From the NCBI GenBank assembly GCA_019690055.1, contig JADGGF010000200.1, forward strand, positions 1-7,827: a DNA stretch of 7,827 bases. The letters run 5' to 3'. A program made the translations under genes and the position numbers. The number at the start of each line of letters is the position of its first letter. Position 1 is the stretch's first letter. Source of the DNA: Micromonosporaceae bacterium. Its GTDB lineage: Bacteria; Actinomycetota; Actinomycetes; Mycobacteriales; Micromonosporaceae. The notes beneath the pieces are model-generated. The model did not search any database, was not told the DNA's origin, and worked only from the letters and a program-made list of their open reading frames with translations. Of the stretch, positions 1 through 5,498 are shown piece after piece.

Positions 1-589
1 GGCCCGCCACGTCCAGGGCCACGCCCATCCCCATGCCGCCCCCGCCCGCGGCCGCCTTCACCATCACCGGGTAGCCGATCGCCAGTGCCTGCTGCACGGC
101 CGCCTCGACGTCGGTCACCGGCTCGGCGGTACCCGGCGCGACCGGCACACCCGCCGCGGCCGTCAGGTTGCGCGCATTGATCTTGTCGCCCATCGCGGTG
201 ATCGCCTCGGCGCTCGGCCCGACCCAGACCAGCCCGGCGGCCGTCACGGCCCGGGCGAACTCGGCATTCTCCGACAGGAACCCGTACCCGGGGTGGATCG
301 CCGCCGCGCCGGTCTGCTTCGCCGCGGCCAGGATCGCGTCGACGTTGCGGTACGACTGAGCCGGCGCGGCCGGACCGATCGGGACGGCCTCGTCGGCCTC
401 GCGGACGAAGGGCAGCCCGGCGTCGGCCTCCGAGTAGACCGCGACCGTCCGGATGCCCAGCCGGGCGGCAGTCCGGATCACCCGCCGGGCGATCTCCCCT
501 CGGTTCGCCACGAGCAGCGACTCGATGACCGGTCCGTCGGTGGGACGGGTAATGGGCTGCTGGGCCTGATCCGGCGGCGGCACGGTCAT
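1..589 (-). CDS. Biotin carboxylase / acyl-CoA carboxylase alpha subunit, N-terminal part (runs off the left edge)
   Basis: This enzyme carboxylates biotin with ATP and bicarbonate for a cytoplasmic acyl-CoA carboxylase. The window holds 196 residues in one open frame with no stop. Visible landmarks are the opening motif LLVANRGEIARRVIRT (residues 25-40), AVYSEAD (50-56), the IHPGYGFLSEN motif (98-108), WVGPS (122-126), MGDK (133-136) and the ATP-grasp glycine-rich loop KAAAGGGGMGMG (178-189). The ATG at 589 is chosen because AAAGGA (602-597) sits seven bases upstream and no other start lies closer to the conserved opening. About 20 nonconserved residues precede the enzyme core. The family is usually about 450 residues for the carboxylase alone or 580-670 with a biotin carrier domain, so most of the gene is outside the window. 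Substrate (acetyl, propionyl, methylcrotonyl or other) cannot be told from this part. The TetR gene upstream suggests a catabolic acyl-CoA cluster, which is inference. Confidence 0.95.
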   Translation of the reverse strand, partial: MTVPPPDQAQQPITRPTDGPVIESLLVANRGEIARRVIRTAARLGIRTVAVYSEADAGLPFVREADEAVPIGPAAPAQSYRNVDAILAAAKQTGAAAIHPGYGFLSENAEFARAVTAAGLVWVGPSAEAITAMGDKINARNLTAAAGVPVAPGTAEPVTDVEAAVQQALAIGYPVMVKAAAGGGGMGMGVALDVAG

Positions 590-628
590 GGTGGCGTCCT
601 TTCTCGAGGGGGTGTCCTCGTCGGCCGG

Positions 629-664
629 GTTCTCTTGTGGAGAACGGGTTCTCTTGTGGAGAGC
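629..664. promoter_or_regulatory. Tandem palindromic operator-like sites upstream of the carboxylase gene
   Basis: GTTCTC-TTGTG-GAGAAC (629-645) is a perfect 6-bp inverted repeat. It is followed 19 bp later by GTTCTC-TTGTG-GAGAGC (648-664), one base off perfect. The facing half-sites GAGAAC-GG-GTTCTC (640-653) form another perfect palindrome. The array begins 39 bp upstream of the carboxylase ATG and lies immediately downstream of the TTGACA element, where a repressor would block polymerase. Candidate ligands are the adjacent TetR regulator or another local regulator. Alternatively the sites are DnaA-box-like: the minus strand reads TTCTCCACA and CTCTCCACA. Confidence 0.55.
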
Positions 665-670
665 GGTGTC

Positions 671-676
671 TGTCAA
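671..676 (-). promoter_or_regulatory. Candidate -35 element (TTGACA) of the carboxylase promoter
   Basis: On the minus strand positions 676-671 read TTGACA, a perfect consensus -35 for the main actinobacterial sigma factor. The region 16-19 bases downstream lies inside the palindromic array and holds only weak -10 candidates (AGAGAA, GAGAAC). A poor -10 covered by an operator would suit a regulated promoter. The predicted transcript start would leave a leader of roughly 50 nt carrying the AAAGGA ribosome site. Confidence 0.4.
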
Positions 677-814
677 CAGGGTGGCCCGGGACCCGGATCG
701 GGGAGAGCTGACACCACCCGGTGGGGCGGGCCGGCGGCGATCCGCGTCCGGAAGGGGGCCTGGCGCACCATCGTCGCGTCCGAACAAGGCTGCTCGCCAG
801 TCCTCTCGGGGCCC

Positions 815-853
815 GGTAACGACACACCCGGGGTAACGACACGCCCAGGTAAC
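815..853 (+). repeat. Short direct repeats (iteron-like) GGTAACGACACRCCC
   Basis: GGTAACGACACACCC (815-829) recurs as GGTAACGACACGCCC (832-846), 17 bp later with one mismatch. A truncated GGTAAC follows at 848-853. The array ends 14 bp before the first DnaA-box-like nonamer. Role unknown; it could be a set of regulator half-sites or part of a DnaA-binding locus. Confidence 0.5.
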
Positions 854-867
854 AGCCATCACAGGCG

Positions 868-908
868 TCGTCCACAGCGGCGACCGATTGTCCACACGGT
901 TATCCACA
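868..908 (+). promoter_or_regulatory. Cluster of three DnaA-box-like nonamers
   Basis: TCGTCCACA (868-876), TTGTCCACA (888-896) and TTATCCACA (900-908) all lie on the plus strand within 41 bp. The second equals the preferred actinobacterial DnaA box and the third equals the E. coli high-affinity box. DnaA-box clusters outside oriC are known in Streptomyces as initiator-titrating sites. There is no dnaA, dnaN or AT-rich unwinding element here, so this is not read as oriC. Binding is inferred from sequence match only. Confidence 0.5.
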
Positions 909-1029
909 GCCTGTGCGCAGCCTTCGCAGATGCACGCGCATCCGACCGGTCGCCGTGCTCGCGATACGGGCGGCCACCGAATCGCCGCATTCCGGGCAAT
1001 AAGTCGGGCTGATGGGCCGGGCTGGTGGG

Positions 1030-1629
1030 TCAGGCTCGCAGGGCGGCGAGAGCGGCGTTGCGCAGCAGGGCGGCGCTGCGACTGCGGTCCACCTCCACCG
1101 AGAGGAACGGGGTCGAGTTCATCAGGCCGAACGTCGCGTGGGCCAGCACCCGGGCCTCGGCGGCGGTCAGCTCCGGCCGCAGCGCGGTAATGGTGGAGAC
1201 CCATACCTCGACATAGAGGCGCTGCAACCGACGGATCTCCCGACGGGGCTGCTCAGGCAGCCGATCGAGCTCGTGCAGGTGCAGGGCGATCACCGCCGGG
1301 TTGGCCAGCGCGAAATCGACGTGGAAGTCGACGAGGGCGGCCAGCGCCGCCTCCGGGTCGTCGGCGTGCTGGGCGACCCGGGCGCGGCCCCCGTTCAGCA
1401 GGCTCTCGCTCACCGGGTAGAGCGCGGCGGCGAGCATCGCCTCCTTGCCCTTGAAGTGGTGGTAGAGCGCCGGCCCCGTCACCCCGGCCGCCGCGCCGAT
1501 CGCGTCCATCGACACGCCGTCGTACCCCCGGCTGGCGAAGAGGCCGACCGCGACGTCGAGGATCTCCTCCCGCCGCGACCGCCGCCGTCCGGTCGCGACC
1601 CGCGTGCCCCGGTCCCGCTGCGCCGTCAC
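1030..1629 (-). CDS. TetR/AcrR-family transcriptional regulator (SACE_7040-like C-terminal half)
   Basis: This is a dimeric DNA-binding repressor of 199 residues, the normal TetR length. The N-terminal TetR domain starts near residue 20 (REEILDVAVGLFASRGYDG), and its helix-turn-helix with recognition helix spans about 39-62 (SMDAIGAAAGVTGPALYHHF). The all-helical ligand and dimerisation domain follows and contains HATFGLMNSTP (164-174). From memory this resembles the SACE_7040-type regulators found beside acyl-CoA dehydrogenase and carboxylase genes. The start is GTG. There is no Shine-Dalgarno sequence, and a TAGGCT -10 lies so close that a leaderless or nearly leaderless mRNA is expected. 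The biotin carboxylase downstream on the same strand, 440 bp away behind palindromic sites, is the likeliest target besides its own gene. The ligand, perhaps an acyl-CoA, is inference. Confidence 0.92.
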   Translation of the reverse strand: MTAQRDRGTRVATGRRRSRREEILDVAVGLFASRGYDGVSMDAIGAAAGVTGPALYHHFKGKEAMLAAALYPVSESLLNGGRARVAQHADDPEAALAALVDFHVDFALANPAVIALHLHELDRLPEQPRREIRRLQRLYVEVWVSTITALRPELTAAEARVLAHATFGLMNSTPFLSVEVDRSRSAALLRNAALAALRA

Positions 1630-1637
1630 AGCCGGTC

Positions 1638-1678
1638 AGCCTAACCGCCGGCGCCCAGGAGCTGAACGACCGTTCGGC
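1638..1678 (-). promoter_or_regulatory. TetR gene promoter with overlapping operator palindrome
   Basis: On the minus strand TAGGCT (1643-1638) fits the actinobacterial -10 TANNNT and lies 8 bases before the GTG at 1629. GAACG-AC-CGTTC (1664-1675) is a perfect inverted repeat. Taking the outer bases, 1661-1678 pairs at 7 of 8 positions around a 2-bp centre, a common shape for TetR operators. It overlaps the expected -35 position (TTCAGC, 1666-1661), so negative autoregulation is likely. Confidence 0.5.
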
Positions 1679-1730
1679 CCCGCCGACCACGCTCCACCGC
1701 GTCGCCGGCTCCCGCCGGGCGGACCGGGCC

Positions 1731-2972
1731 TCACCGGGCGGGTGTCAGGGCGACCGCCAGGCGTTGCCGCAGCGCGGCGGCATCCGGATCACGGTGATGG
1801 CGATCGATGATCTGGCCGAAGGCGCGCAGGTCCCACCGGATGGTCGCGGAATCCACCTGCAGGACCGCGTCCAGCAGCTGCGCCATCAGGGCGCACCCGC
1901 TGGCCAGGTCACCGCTGGCGGCGTAGGCGAGCGCGAGCCGTACCCCGAAGCGGGCGTGCTCCCGGGTGCGCGGGGCCATGGTGGCGATGGCGCGGCGCAG
2001 CTCGGGGACCGCCTCGCCCGGGCGCCCCAGGTCGTACAGGCACCAGCCGGTGACGGCCGCGAGCCGATCGCTGGCCATGGCCGGACCGAGGACAGCGGGT
2101 TCACTGCAGTCCGCGGCTCGGCTGGCGAGGGCGCGGGCGCGGTCGAGCGCGGCCAGGCAGCGCGTCGCATCACCGGCGAGGGCGTGCCCCTGGGCCTCTC
2201 GCAGCGCGGACAGCCACCGCACCCGAGGCGACGCCGTCGCGGCCGGTCGTTCGGTGAGGGCCACGACCTGGGCGGCGTCGCGGCGGTAGAGCGCGACCAG
2301 GGCCCGCCGGGCCGCGGCGTACTCACTCATCTCGACGTCTTCGGCCTCCCGCGCGATCTCGACCGCCCAGCCGGTCCAGGTCAACGCGGCGTCGTCGTCA
2401 CCGGCCTCCTGCCACATCCAGCCGAGGTACTCGGCGAGACGGGCGCCCACGATCATCTGGTCGCGGCGGGCCCGGCCGACCGACGAGGCCACCGCCGACC
2501 GGACGACCGAGAAGAACGCCGCCGCCAGGGGCAGCACGACCGCCGGCCGCGTCGTCCGCCCCATGCTGCGCAGCGCGCCGAAGAGCGTCCACTGCTCGGC
2601 CAGGGGAGCCGGGCCGACCCGCAGCGGGTGGGTGAGCCCGTACGCCTCCCACGAGCCCGAACCGTCGGGCGCCAGCCGCAGCACCCACGGCGTCTGGCCG
2701 AACCCCTCGAGGGTCGGCATCGAGCCGGGCTCGACCTTCGGCCGGGCCACGGCCGGGTGACGCAGAAGTACGCCTCCGGTGCCGAGCACACCGTCGCACA
2801 ACCGGGCGAATGTCTCACTGGGGCGCTTGAGACCATTCTCGATGCGGCTGACGTGACCGCGGCTGTAGTGGACCGCCCGGGCGAGCTGACTGAGCGACAT
2901 ATGTCGTTGCCGGCGCAGCCGGCGCAGCGTGGCCCCGAAGTCGGCGAGCACCTGCGCCGTCGTTTCGCTCAC
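1731..2972 (-). CDS. XRE-family helix-turn-helix regulator with TPR-like C-terminal region
   Basis: This is a 413-residue cytoplasmic DNA-binding protein. The XRE/lambda-repressor-type HTH lies at about residues 13-67. FGATLRRLRRQRHMSLSQLA leads into the recognition helix SRGHVSRIENG (38-48), and PSETFARLCDGVLG closes the domain. The remaining 340 residues are Ala/Arg/Leu-rich helices with TPR-like pairs, for example AEYLGWMWQEAGDDDAALTW and TGWCLYDLGRPGEAVPELRR. Such tails are common in multi-copy actinomycete XRE regulators and usually bind a partner protein or peptide; the partner here is unknown. The GTG start at 2972 is chosen because GGGAGG (2982-2977) lies four bases upstream and the HTH begins within 13 residues. 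The gene sits 228 bp downstream of the SLOG gene on the same strand, so a regulatory link to the TIR-SLOG pair is possible but not shown. Confidence 0.9.
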   Translation of the reverse strand: MSETTAQVLADFGATLRRLRRQRHMSLSQLARAVHYSRGHVSRIENGLKRPSETFARLCDGVLGTGGVLLRHPAVARPKVEPGSMPTLEGFGQTPWVLRLAPDGSGSWEAYGLTHPLRVGPAPLAEQWTLFGALRSMGRTTRPAVVLPLAAAFFSVVRSAVASSVGRARRDQMIVGARLAEYLGWMWQEAGDDDAALTWTGWAVEIAREAEDVEMSEYAAARRALVALYRRDAAQVVALTERPAATASPRVRWLSALREAQGHALAGDATRCLAALDRARALASRAADCSEPAVLGPAMASDRLAAVTGWCLYDLGRPGEAVPELRRAIATMAPRTREHARFGVRLALAYAASGDLASGCALMAQLLDAVLQVDSATIRWDLRAFGQIIDRHHRDPDAAALRQRLAVALTPAR

Positions 2973-3002
2973 GATGCCTCCCTGACGCTCGTCGCCGCGC
3001 TC

Positions 3003-3008
3003 ATCGTA
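3003..3008 (-). promoter_or_regulatory. Possible -10 element for the XRE gene
   Basis: On the minus strand TACGAT (3008-3003) fits TANNNT and lies 30 bases before the GTG start, leaving room for the GGGAGG site in a short leader. No convincing -35 is spaced 16-18 bases away; TTGCCT lies 22 bases upstream. Weak call. Confidence 0.25.
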
Positions 3009-3110
3009 AGTGCACCGCTACGGTCCGAATAGGCAACGGACAACTCTGGCCGGGGTCCCGGGTGAGCCGGGACGATGGGGTCACGGTCGCGCGGGGGGAT
3101 GCACGGCCGC

Positions 3111-3153
3111 ACGGGGTCTCGGTCCCCGTCCTTTGGCGGCAAGGGCGGGGACC
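3111..3153. terminator. Strong hairpin(s) downstream of the SLOG gene, terminator- or attenuator-like
   Basis: GGTCCCCGTCC (3121-3131) and GGGCGGGGACC (3143-3153) pair over 11 positions with one mismatch around an 11-base loop. The stem lies 47-80 bases past the SLOG stop. There is no U tract, as is common for terminators in high-GC actinomycetes. A second hairpin, ACGGGG (3111-3116) with CCCCGT (3124-3129), shares bases with the first, so the two are mutually exclusive. The XRE gene is the next gene on this strand, so either termination between the two or attenuation is possible. Confidence 0.45.
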
Positions 3154-3200
3154 ACCCGCCAGACGGACGGAACAAACGTCCTGACTGGACTCACCGGGAC

Positions 3201-4112
3201 TCACGCACGGCGCGGCCACCGTTCGTCGAGCACGCGCTGCAGCCCGCGCGAGACGAGGCTCGCGATCTCCCCGGGCCGGTGCGACATGGTGAGCCACCGG
3301 TTCTCCTCCTCGGTGAGCCCGTTGTTCAGCCCGGTGTACCGGCCCGAATCGACCAGCCTGCGCAGCGCATCGAGGCCCGCCTGGTAGCGGGGATCCGTGA
3401 TGGCGTCGTCACCGATCGGCCACTGGCCCCCCTGCACGCCGAGCAGCCGGGCGACGTCGTAGGTCACCCCACCGAACCCACCGGCCAGATAGGTGGGCTG
3501 GCCTCGCTCGAGCGTGATCAGCAGCTCCTCGAGCACGCCCGGCATGCTGCCCTCGAAGCCCTCCCGGCGGCCCCCGAGGAACACCCGCCCGACCTGATAG
3601 TCGGCCATGTAGCGACGCAATCCGGCCAGCCCACGGGCCAGGGTGTCCCCGGGCACACCGTCCACATCGGAGACTGCCGTACGGTCGGCGAGCACGTGGT
3701 CGGGCAGCGGCCGGCCATCCGGGTCCAGACAGACCAGGCGACCGAACAGGCCCAGCTCACGGCGGAAGTCCTCCACCTCCGTCGGGCTCATGCCTCGGTG
3801 CACGTCCCAGGCGAGGCAGGTCAGCAGCGGGCGGTCCCGGCGGGCGTACCGCTGCAACTCGCGCAGCATGAACGTGGTGTAGCCATCGGGATCGAGCCGG
3901 CCGCCGTAGATGATTCCGCCCCCGGCGAGCAGCACCGACCGGGTGATCTCGCCGATCGCGACCCGGTAGTGGGTTTCGAGCAGACCGAGCCGGGCCAGGT
4001 CGGGGCTGCGGGAGGCCGAGATGCCCAACCGCCACTGACCGTCGACGGCGGGGTCGACCTCGCCCGCACCGCCCACGGCACCCCGACCGCTCATGGCACC
4101 CTGGCCGTTCAT
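3201..4112 (-). CDS. SLOG-fold putative nucleotide-sensing protein, partner of the TIR protein
   Basis: This is a soluble 303-residue protein with the marks of the SLOG (LOG/DprA-like Rossmann) superfamily, whose members bind or cleave nucleotide derivatives. After a Gly-rich start come LGISASRSPDLA (29-40, first strand and phosphate loop) and VLLAGGGIIYGGRLDPDGYT (60-79, the GG motif). RVFLGGRREGFEGSMPGVLEE (176-196) follows, a counterpart of the PGG-GT-E region of LOG proteins, then YLAGGFGGVTYDVARLLG (208-225). The C-terminus is helical (TEEENRW 267-273, HRPGEIASLVSRGL 278-291). It most resembles the prokaryotic TRPM-type SLOG group; this is recognition from memory. No SIR2, membrane or nuclease domain is attached. 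The ATG at 4112 is preferred because it forms an ATGA overlap with the TIR stop, implying translational coupling. A longer reading upstream would only translate the TIR gene out of frame. A second in-frame ATG lies at 4094. Confidence 0.8.
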   Translation of the reverse strand: MNGQGAMSGRGAVGGAGEVDPAVDGQWRLGISASRSPDLARLGLLETHYRVAIGEITRSVLLAGGGIIYGGRLDPDGYTTFMLRELQRYARRDRPLLTCLAWDVHRGMSPTEVEDFRRELGLFGRLVCLDPDGRPLPDHVLADRTAVSDVDGVPGDTLARGLAGLRRYMADYQVGRVFLGGRREGFEGSMPGVLEELLITLERGQPTYLAGGFGGVTYDVARLLGVQGGQWPIGDDAITDPRYQAGLDALRRLVDSGRYTGLNNGLTEEENRWLTMSHRPGEIASLVSRGLQRVLDERWPRRA

Positions 4113-4126
4113 GGCACCCGGGCCGC
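4073..4126 (-). repeat. 18-bp degenerate tandem repeat across the TIR stop / SLOG start
   Basis: Units at 4109-4126 and 4091-4108 match at 16 of 18 bases, and a third at 4073-4090 is more diverged. Each of the first two contains TCAT, i.e. ATGA on the coding strand, so the stop/start overlap is itself duplicated. The SLOG N-terminus therefore reads as three six-residue units: MNGQGA, MSGRGA, VGGAGE. Gain or loss of a unit would keep both frames. Confidence 0.6.
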
Positions 4127-5395
4127 GAGCACCCGCGGCGTCACGATGTCGAGTGGGTTGGCGAGGCCCGCCAGGCGCACGATCTGGTCGAGCACGGAGC
4201 ACTCGTCCGGGCCGATCGGTGGATCGGGATGGACGATCCGGATCGGTCCCTCCGCGGGCAGGTGTCCGTGGTCGATCTGCTCCCGCAGCCAGGCGACCAG
4301 CGTCACCGGCTCGGGCGCGTGCGGGGCCCACCACGTCGCCGCGGCCGGGGGTGGGACCGAGCTCACCTCGGGCACGGCCAACTGGCCCTGCCGCTGCCAC
4401 AGGGCGTGCTTGAGACACTCGTCGACCAGCAGGTTCAGGCCGGCCAGGATGTCGTCGTCGCGCCAGCCGTCCGCCTCGCGCCGCACCCGGACCCGAGGGA
4501 CGTGGTCCATGAGGAAGGAGCCGCGCTCCTCGGGGTGCTCGAGGGCGTCGAGGACCACGATCGGCATGCCCGCGGTCTTCGCGAGCAGCATCTCCCGCTG
4601 GCACCACGGGCGGCTGGCGTACGTACTGGTGCGCACGGCGAGCAGGGCGCTGCTCGCCGCCTTCTCGGCCAGCTCCCGACCCCAGTGACGGCCCGGCTGC
4701 AGATCGCTGGCCGAGAAGAAATCATTCAGCCGCGTCCGGGCCACGATCTCTCGGACCCGTTCGGCGATCCCGACGTCCGCCGGGCCGCTGCCGGGGTCCT
4801 CGTTGGTGTGGCTGATGAAGACGGTCAGCCGGCGGCCGGCGTCGCCGCCGAACGGGCCGCGCGGGGCGCCGAAGTGCTGCGCCACGCCCTGGGCCAGATC
4901 GCGACACCAGGTCTGGGACCGTTCCTCGCCGGTGGTCAGCCACCCGCGACCGATCCCGTGGAACGGCTCCAGGATCGTGCCGAGCACGGTCCCGTGGGCC
5001 GCCGCCGACTCGGTGGCGACCGGGAAGACGGCCACCCGGTCGGGGTTGTTCTGCTGCGCGCGGACGATCCCGGTCAGGTAGTCGTACCACGGTCCGGCGC
5101 CGGGCTCCACGGCGGCGGCGAGCTCGGTGCCCACCACCGGAACCACGGCGGTGAACAGTTGCTGCTGCGGGAATCCCGGTGGGTTGTCCTCGTCGGGCGT
5201 CGGAAACGGTATGGGGCGCGGGGCGTCGCCCGGCGACTTCCATCCTTCCGAACGAATGTATACCTCTATAGCTCCACCAATGAGACCGGAAAACGTACTG
5301 CCCTGGAAATGGTTGACCATGGCGTCGGAGACACGAAGGCCGCCGCGGTCCCCGGGGTGCCAGACGACGTAGATTTCCAGAATGGGGGGCAGCAT
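4109..5395 (-). CDS. TIR-domain protein with a degenerate N-terminal TIR-like domain and a canonical TIR domain
   Basis: This 428-residue soluble protein probably processes NAD+. The canonical TIR domain is at about 188-335. It has strand A RLTVFISHTNED (189-200), BB-loop SASDLQPGRHW (228-238), SALLAVRTSTYASRPWCQRE (249-268) and MPIVVLDAL (277-285). In W264-C265-Q-R-E268 the glutamate is the catalytic position of NAD-cleaving TIRs. The N-terminal 1-130 repeats the strand order: EIYVVWHPGD (7-16), IEVYIRSEGW (43-52), FTAVVPVVGTEL (81-92), RVAVFPVAT (120-128). It lacks W-C-x-x-E and looks like a non-catalytic TIR-like domain. A short C-terminal region (360-428) ends in a VTPRVLAAR motif. The ATG at 5395 has GGAGG (5406-5402) six bases upstream; the frame stays open to 5617, but that extension is Arg-rich, unconserved-looking and overlaps the Nudix gene. 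It overlaps the SLOG gene by four bases. Confidence 0.88.
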   Translation of the reverse strand: MLPPILEIYVVWHPGDRGGLRVSDAMVNHFQGSTFSGLIGGAIEVYIRSEGWKSPGDAPRPIPFPTPDEDNPPGFPQQQLFTAVVPVVGTELAAAVEPGAGPWYDYLTGIVRAQQNNPDRVAVFPVATESAAAHGTVLGTILEPFHGIGRGWLTTGEERSQTWCRDLAQGVAQHFGAPRGPFGGDAGRRLTVFISHTNEDPGSGPADVGIAERVREIVARTRLNDFFSASDLQPGRHWGRELAEKAASSALLAVRTSTYASRPWCQREMLLAKTAGMPIVVLDALEHPEERGSFLMDHVPRVRVRREADGWRDDDILAGLNLLVDECLKHALWQRQGQLAVPEVSSVPPPAAATWWAPHAPEPVTLVAWLREQIDHGHLPAEGPIRIVHPDPPIGPDECSVLDQIVRLAGLANPLDIVTPRVLAARVP

Positions 5396-5398
5396 GGT

Positions 5399-5427
5399 CC
5401 TCCTCCGGCCTCCGGGGCGCCATTCTA
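5399..5427 (-). promoter_or_regulatory. TIR gene -10 element and strong ribosome binding site
   Basis: On the minus strand TAGAAT (5427-5422) is a good TANNNT -10. It is followed by the purine-rich GGAGGAGG ribosome site (5406-5399) that fixes the ATG at 5395. The spacing predicts a leader of about 20 nt. No consensus -35 is present at 16-18 bases (CTCCTC or TCTCCT there), so the promoter may need activation or an alternative sigma factor. Confidence 0.45.
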
Positions 5428-5485
5428 GGGCGATGCGACCGCCAGAGGAGACGGGCAACGAGGTCCCTTTCTCGCCGCCGCAAGA

Positions 5486-5491
5486 TAGCCT
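5486..5491 (+). promoter_or_regulatory. Candidate -10 of the Nudix gene, implying a leaderless mRNA
   Basis: TAGCCT matches TANNNT and lies seven bases before the GTG at 5499. Transcription would begin at or next to the start codon, and no Shine-Dalgarno sequence is present. No clear -35 is seen. The element sits about 60 bp from the opposing TIR -10, so the two genes share a compact divergent promoter region. Confidence 0.35.
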
Positions 5492-5498
5492 CCGCGGT

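Larger units (their letters stand above)
590..1029. other. 440-bp gene-free regulatory region between the TetR gene and the carboxylase gene
   Basis: No credible gene is seen on either strand. The plus-strand open frames here have no recognisable protein features and look like GC-driven artefacts. The stretch holds the carboxylase promoter (TTGACA at 676-671), two tandem palindromes (629-664), three GGTAAC-containing direct repeats (815-853) and three TCCACA nonamers (868-908), all listed separately. No Rho-independent terminator with a T tract is visible after the TetR stop. The segment 910-1029 shows nothing I can name. Confidence 0.6.

Noticed and set aside
815..908. Chromosomal or plasmid replication origin
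   Set aside because: DnaA-like boxes and short direct repeats are present, but there is no dnaA/dnaN, no rep gene and no AT-rich unwinding segment. The flanking genes look like ordinary chromosomal metabolism genes.
910..1029. Small RNA or tRNA gene downstream of the TetR stop
   Set aside because: No cloverleaf, no conserved T-loop motif and no strong hairpin were found by reading.
3201..4607. SLOG gene read from an upstream start at 4607 (468 residues)
   Set aside because: The extra 165 residues are the TIR coding sequence in another frame, Arg/Pro-rich and featureless. The ATGA overlap at 4112 is the natural start.
3201..5395. Canonical Thoeris system (ThsA/ThsB)
   Set aside because: The SLOG protein has no SIR2 or other effector domain and the TIR protein has an extra N-terminal domain. 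Only the signalling logic is similar.
1764..5428. Long open frames on the plus strand opposite the XRE, SLOG and TIR genes (up to more than 500 codons)
   Set aside because: They are antisense shadows caused by high GC. Their products are Arg/Gly/Pro/Gln-rich without any domain, while the minus-strand proteins have clear family motifs.
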